From Zeus faber (taxonomy: Eukaryota; Chordata; Actinopteri; Zeiformes; Zeidae), in the NCBI GenBank assembly GCA_960531495.1, contig OY482847.1, positions 10,874,469-10,938,468 on the forward strand: a stretch of 64,000 nucleotides of DNA, read 5' to 3'. Positions 60,201 to 64,000 of this stretch are shown one piece after another. The first letter of the stretch is position 1. Every line of letters starts with the position of its first letter. Both the position numbers and the translations under genes were made by a program. Below the pieces are notes generated by a model. It worked only from the letters and a program-made list of their open reading frames with translations, searched no databases and had not been told where the DNA came from.

Positions 60201-63200
60201 GCATCATTGAATCAATAAATAAAGATGTATGTTATTAACAAGTCAAGTTAATACATTAAGTCAATAAATTCAATGGATAAAAACATGATGTCAATGTGGT
60301 TGAAAAACTGTCTCTGTCGTCTGTTATTAATGCAGTACAGAGCACGTTCAGAGCAGTTTGGTACTACGGCCACTAGGTGGCAGCAGTCAGACTACAATCC
60401 ATTCAAATGGCTGCAACAGATTCCTTCATCCCATAATGTCCTTAATCAACTGTTAAACATGCTGGGGGGATCCACGGTGGTACAGACAGCCATCTTATGG
60501 CAGACATTGGTTCCAATAATTGCTGTGTATTTTTTATTTTTCAGGTTTATTGTATATTGCCAAACTTCTGTTAGTCGTTCATTGTTTAGGTTTATTCTTA
60601 CTGTTCATTCTTGAGGTTTGTGTCTATTTCTATTGTTTGTCATTAAGTTTATTGTTTATGACAAGATCGCTTATTTTCAGGTTCATTGTATTTGTAAATT
60701 AGCAGATTTATTGTATATTTCAGATTTTTTTCGTTTATCATTAGGTTTTTTATTGTTAGGCATATATATTTACATGTATATAGTATCGTATCTAATATAT
60801 AATTATAGTTTCTATATTTGCTGGTTATAATAAGGTTTATTGTATATATTTAGCAAGTTTTTTTATTTTATTATTATTAATTTTAGGTTTATTTTTAGCG
60901 TTTATTGTATCATTGATTATTTTTCTAAATTCTACTTAAATTTTAGGTTGTTGTAGGTTATTATTTAATTTTTTATTTTTAATTTTTAGATTTATTGCAT
61001 AGTGCCATTTTCTTTTTTCCATTTTATTCTTATGACTTTATTATTATTATTAATATTATCTATCTTTGATGTGGGCTGCTGTGACAATGCAATTACCCTA
61101 TGGGGATGAATAAAGAATCGTCTGTCTATAATGACCAAGTACTAGGAAGCCATTTTACCTTGAACACCAGGATACAGTCCACCACCAAAGTGGACCCCGC
61201 AAAAAGCACCGGACCCCTCCACACACTGTGTACCTGTGTGTACGCAGACCCCGGTGGCGTGGACGCTCTGGGGCTTCTCTCCGTCGAACGCCATGCAGAT
61301 GAACTGCAGGCCGTAGATGCCGATGTCCAGCAGCGCGCCGCCGCCCATCTCCTTCTCCACCGCCCGGGGGACGTTCATCATCGCCATTCCAAACTCTGCC
61401 CGCACCACCTTCAGCTCGCCCAGCTCGCCCTGCGCCAGCAGCCGCCTGATCTCCAGGGAGGCCGGGAAGAAGCGGGTCCACACCGCCTGGGGCAGGAAGG
61501 GAAAAATATATACATTTGATTTTTAATTTCAGATAAAGGAGCAAGCAAATTAACACTCCCAACATCAGAGCCCTTACAACCATCAGGAAGATAGATAGAA
61601 TGCACACATCCATATAAAAATGGAATAAAAATATAAAAAGTGAAAAGTAGCAATATATGGAAAAAGGTGAAATATACAATAAACCTCAGTTAACCCTGTA
61701 CAAAATAAACTATGGCAGGATAATGGTAAATAAACCTGAAAATGTTGAGCAGTAAAAACAGAATGTTGAGAATAAACATAATAAACAAACATGAACAGTA
61801 AACATTCACCTGTGTACTTACACAATCACTCTTCTGATTGTTGTACAAATGTTGTATTATTATTTTGTATTTTTTCTAATAGGGTTGTACAGTGATAGCA
61901 GCAGGTAGAAAACACCTCTGCTAGCACTCCCCGTATGAGCTCAAAGTATAGATTGTTGTCTTGGCCTTGAGAGGATTAACATGGATATCAGTTTCATAAC
62001 GTTTCAAATAACGCCTTTTCATGCACAGACCGCCTGTTTTCACGTAACCAAAATTATTTGGACAGATCACTATTATGTTCAGATTAGGCATTTTTTATTA
62101 TTATTATTTGGTTGGATATCTTTTGTATGAAGTGACTTTCACTTCAATATCTGACCCCAAAACAACCTCTGAGTCTGGATGGATCTCAATGGGAATTAAC
62201 CTGCAGAGTAGATTCAACTGTAAACTACTGAAATACACTATGGAGTAAATGGTTAAAGTGAGTGTAAGTCAAAAATAAATGAATATAATGGATATCTGTG
62301 AATATAATGAAGGGCTGGAATGGAGTAATAAAGTGATATTAACAACTTGTTTGAAAATAACAAAAAAAAAGGAAATGTGGTGACTTCACTGACTCAGTTT
62401 CTTGGGCGTTAACAATCCATGAGGTCTCAAGCCAAGACTAAATAAATAAAATAATCACCGATGATTATTAAAATACACTGGGACTGTTGCCACACTTGTG
62501 AGACCTCTGTATTCCAATACCTTCCATTAATTACATCATAATTTTGCTATTTTTTGTTGCTGTTTTATCCTCACTAGAACATAATCTAAGTGAACAATAT
62601 ATAACATATATATAACGTATATAACATACATACTATAAGCAAAAAATAAAATAGGTATTAATCCTAAGAATAAACGTCTCAAGAACGTACAGCATAACTA
62701 TTTTGATTGAATTTGAGAGAATAGTTGAGGTTTTTTTTCATACAATGACAACTTCCCAAAAATATTCAACACGTCCTCTCGGAACAGAAGACCCCATTTT
62801 TTCTTTTTTTCTTTTTGCACATCCAGACACAAACTCATTAAACTCAGCACATTGTGTGCGTGAACACTCCAGCTGGTCGGATCACCTCCCCATCCGGACA
62901 GCAGCGTGGGTGTTATCTTTGATTAAATGACTCGCCAGCAGGGTCCACCGTTAATAAGGATTTCCTCTCCTCCACCCCCTCCTCGACCACCACCACCACC
63001 ACCCCCATCTGCACCCGCACCTCCATGAGGAACACGTCGTTCCTTTTGGCAGAGTCCAGCATCTCCTGCACCTCCCGGCGGTTCATGGCCAGAGGTTTCT
63101 CACACAGGACGTTCTTCTTGGCGTCCATGAAGAGCACGCACACGCGCAGGTGGTGCGGGTGGATGGTGCCCACGTACACCACGTCTGAAAACAAACCAAA

Positions 63201-63844
63201 CGGGGAAGCAAAGAAACGAAACGGGGCGGGACGACCTTGTTTGTCGAGTACTTCATTAAAATGGCAGAATACAGAGGTTAATGCACCAAAGGTCAGATCA
63301 GACCCTGGTGAAAGTGAAGTTTCTCATTGTCACGTTTGTGGCGACTGTCTAAGAAGTGTTTCCAATGTAAATATACAACATTTTAAAGAAGTGACTAAAA
63401 TATATGACTAAATGTACTGTATACTATAACAGGGGTAAATAAGTAGTTTTAATGTCTTCCTGTAACGTCACGTAAATGTATGCCTTTAAAGTGGATTTCC
63501 CAGACATGTGGATTAAGTTAAGACAGACTTCCCGGTTCATATGGTACAACAATTAAATCACCGGCATTTTTAGGAAAATATAAATGAGTTACCTCCCCTG
63601 AAATGTGCTTCATGTATAGAGATACGGCTCATGTGTTCAGCCAGTTGACACGGCTCTCTGACAACTTATCTGACACGGCGCATCGGAAAGGAGAGGCGAT
63701 CGAGCGTAGTAGAGGCGACGCAGCTTACTGACCCACGTCGGGGTCCCGGGCCAGCTCGTCGTAGCTGCCGTACGCCCTGGGGATGCCGTGTTTCTCACCA
63801 AACTCTTCTGCATTTTTTAGGTTTCGTGCTGCCACAGCCACAAC
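57135..63844 (-). CDS. dhdh: dihydrodiol dehydrogenase / GFO-IDH-MocA oxidoreductase, 5' exon outside window
   Basis: Cytosolic NADP+-linked dehydrogenase of trans-dihydrodiols and D-xylose-type sugars, judged from homology to vertebrate DHDH. Six exons in phase cover all but about the first 31 residues, which lie beyond 64000 (the glycine-rich start of the Rossmann fold is therefore missing). Visible are [15 protein letters not shown] and [17 protein letters not shown] (Rossmann fold), then [11 protein letters not shown] and [11 protein letters not shown], whose EKP holds the catalytic Lys. The C-terminal domain follows with [42 protein letters not shown] and [12 protein letters not shown]. 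Frames are open and splice sites are canonical. It converges on pkm. Confidence 0.95.
57748..57783. repeat. 36-bp near-perfect hairpin
   Basis: GAGTTCTGATG and CATCAGAACTC flank CACCA/TGGTG with one mismatched pair and a 2-nt loop. In the last dhdh intron. Confidence 0.85.
57948..58098 (-). CDS. dhdh: dhdh exon
   Basis: 151 nt, acceptor AATTCAG, donor G|GTGCCG. It encodes [37 protein letters not shown] and [13 protein letters not shown]. Read-through of the donor gives a short alternative tail to a TGA near 57870, so retention would truncate the protein. Confidence 0.94.
58403..58527 (-). CDS. dhdh: dhdh exon
   Basis: 125 nt, acceptor TTTGTAG, donor GTCGGT. It encodes [19 protein letters not shown] and [15 protein letters not shown]. 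Confidence 0.95.
59812..59905. repeat. dispersed teleost repeat copy
   Basis: tttatttgtcacatacatac and acatatatgcagtgaaatgt shared with 27395-27500. Confidence 0.7.
60370..60386 (+). promoter_or_regulatory. CTCF-like motif
   Basis: CCACTAGGTGGCAGCAG agrees with the CTCF core consensus (CCA-NAG-GGCAG). Motif only. Confidence 0.4.
61065..61135 (+). repeat. retroelement-type 3' tail fragment
   Basis: gctgctgtgacaatgcaatt, then ggggatgaataaag and a tctgtcta tail: the common fish 'cgggatcaataaagtatctatc' tail form. Similar tails are near 7047-7080 and 26430-26455. Confidence 0.55.
61234..61486 (-). CDS. dhdh: dhdh exon, C-terminal domain
   Basis: 253 nt, acceptor GCCCCAG, donor GTACAC. It encodes [40 protein letters not shown] and [17 protein letters not shown]-rich against an AT-rich intron background. 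Confidence 0.95.
61490..63020 (-). other. dhdh: dhdh intron
   Basis: AT-rich, no exon recognised; scattered AATAAAC motifs in its first 0.3 kb. Confidence 0.65.
63021..63184 (-). CDS. dhdh: dhdh exon with EKP motif
   Basis: 164 nt, acceptor TTTTCAG, donor GTGCGG. It encodes [39 protein letters not shown] and NDVFLME. Confidence 0.95.
63733..63844 (-). CDS. dhdh: dhdh second exon
   Basis: 112 nt, acceptor CTTGCAG, donor G|GTCAGT. It encodes [20 protein letters not shown] and [17 protein letters not shown]. Confidence 0.95.
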
Positions 63845-64000
63845 CTGCAAGGGCGATCAAATCACGGCAAAGGGGGGCTCATTAAACGTAATGTTCAAAC
63901 AAGGGTCACGTGGATGTACTGTATTCTTTACTTTATTCTTTTATCATATGGACCTGAGATACGTTTCCCTTTTTCCCCACTGATCACATGACGCAATGTG

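Larger units (their letters stand above)
59565..60700. repeat. inverted AGGTTTATT-type minisatellite
   Basis: Arm 59565-59745 (aaacctga, acaataaacc, gcaatatacaataaacct units) and arm 60519-60700 are reverse complements at about 85% by eye. A partial third copy at about 59749-59790 makes a nested hairpin. Related single motifs continue at 60820-61020 and 61670-61810. The interval also holds a dispersed-repeat copy (59812-59905). Confidence 0.8.

Overview
This is a vertebrate nuclear window, almost certainly from a ray-finned (teleost) fish. It holds GT-AG spliced genes with short coding exons and long AT-rich introns, very dense (CA)n/(TG)n and other microsatellites, Tc1-like and hAT-like DNA transposons, and common teleost repeat tails. 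No prokaryotic gene structure, rRNA, tRNA or CRISPR array is visible.

Three protein-coding genes were assembled exon by exon from splice signals, reading phase and homology.
(1) parp6, minus strand: CpG-rich promoter near 31.0-31.3 kb, stop codon at 4226-4228. It encodes a PARP6-type mono-ADP-ribosyltransferase. Twenty-two coding exons, counting a proposed ATG-bearing exon, give about 611 residues; all phases match.
(2) pkm, plus strand: non-coding first exon ending at 38057, coding exons 44102-55840. It encodes muscle-type pyruvate kinase, 532 residues, and keeps the mutually exclusive M1-like (52029-52195) and M2-like (52631-52797) exons.
(3) dhdh, minus strand: coding exons 63844 down to 57135, with the first exon beyond the right edge. 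It encodes a dihydrodiol-dehydrogenase-type GFO/IDH/MocA oxidoreductase.

Layout: 1-2 kb is intergenic with nothing coding seen; 2-31 kb is parp6; 31.3-37.6 kb is a repeat-rich intergenic spacer separating the divergent parp6 and pkm promoters; 37.6-56.8 kb is pkm; 57.0-64 kb is dhdh, tail-to-tail with pkm at about 200 bp. The genes are biochemically unrelated (glycolysis, ADP-ribosylation, xenobiotic/sugar redox) and nothing suggests a joint function.

The least ordinary features are: a four-copy tandem array of a Tc1 terminal repeat leading into an almost intact Tc1-like element at 35.4-37.4 kb; several parp6 introns in which a (TG)n tract lies at or beside the 3' splice site; a 66-unit (TG)n run fused to a six-run G-quadruplex motif beside the parp6 promoter; a hAT-like element with a perfect 8-bp target duplication about 200 bp upstream of the pkm M1-like exon; and an inverted, AATAAA-rich minisatellite in a dhdh intron. 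I saw no wholly new gene system.
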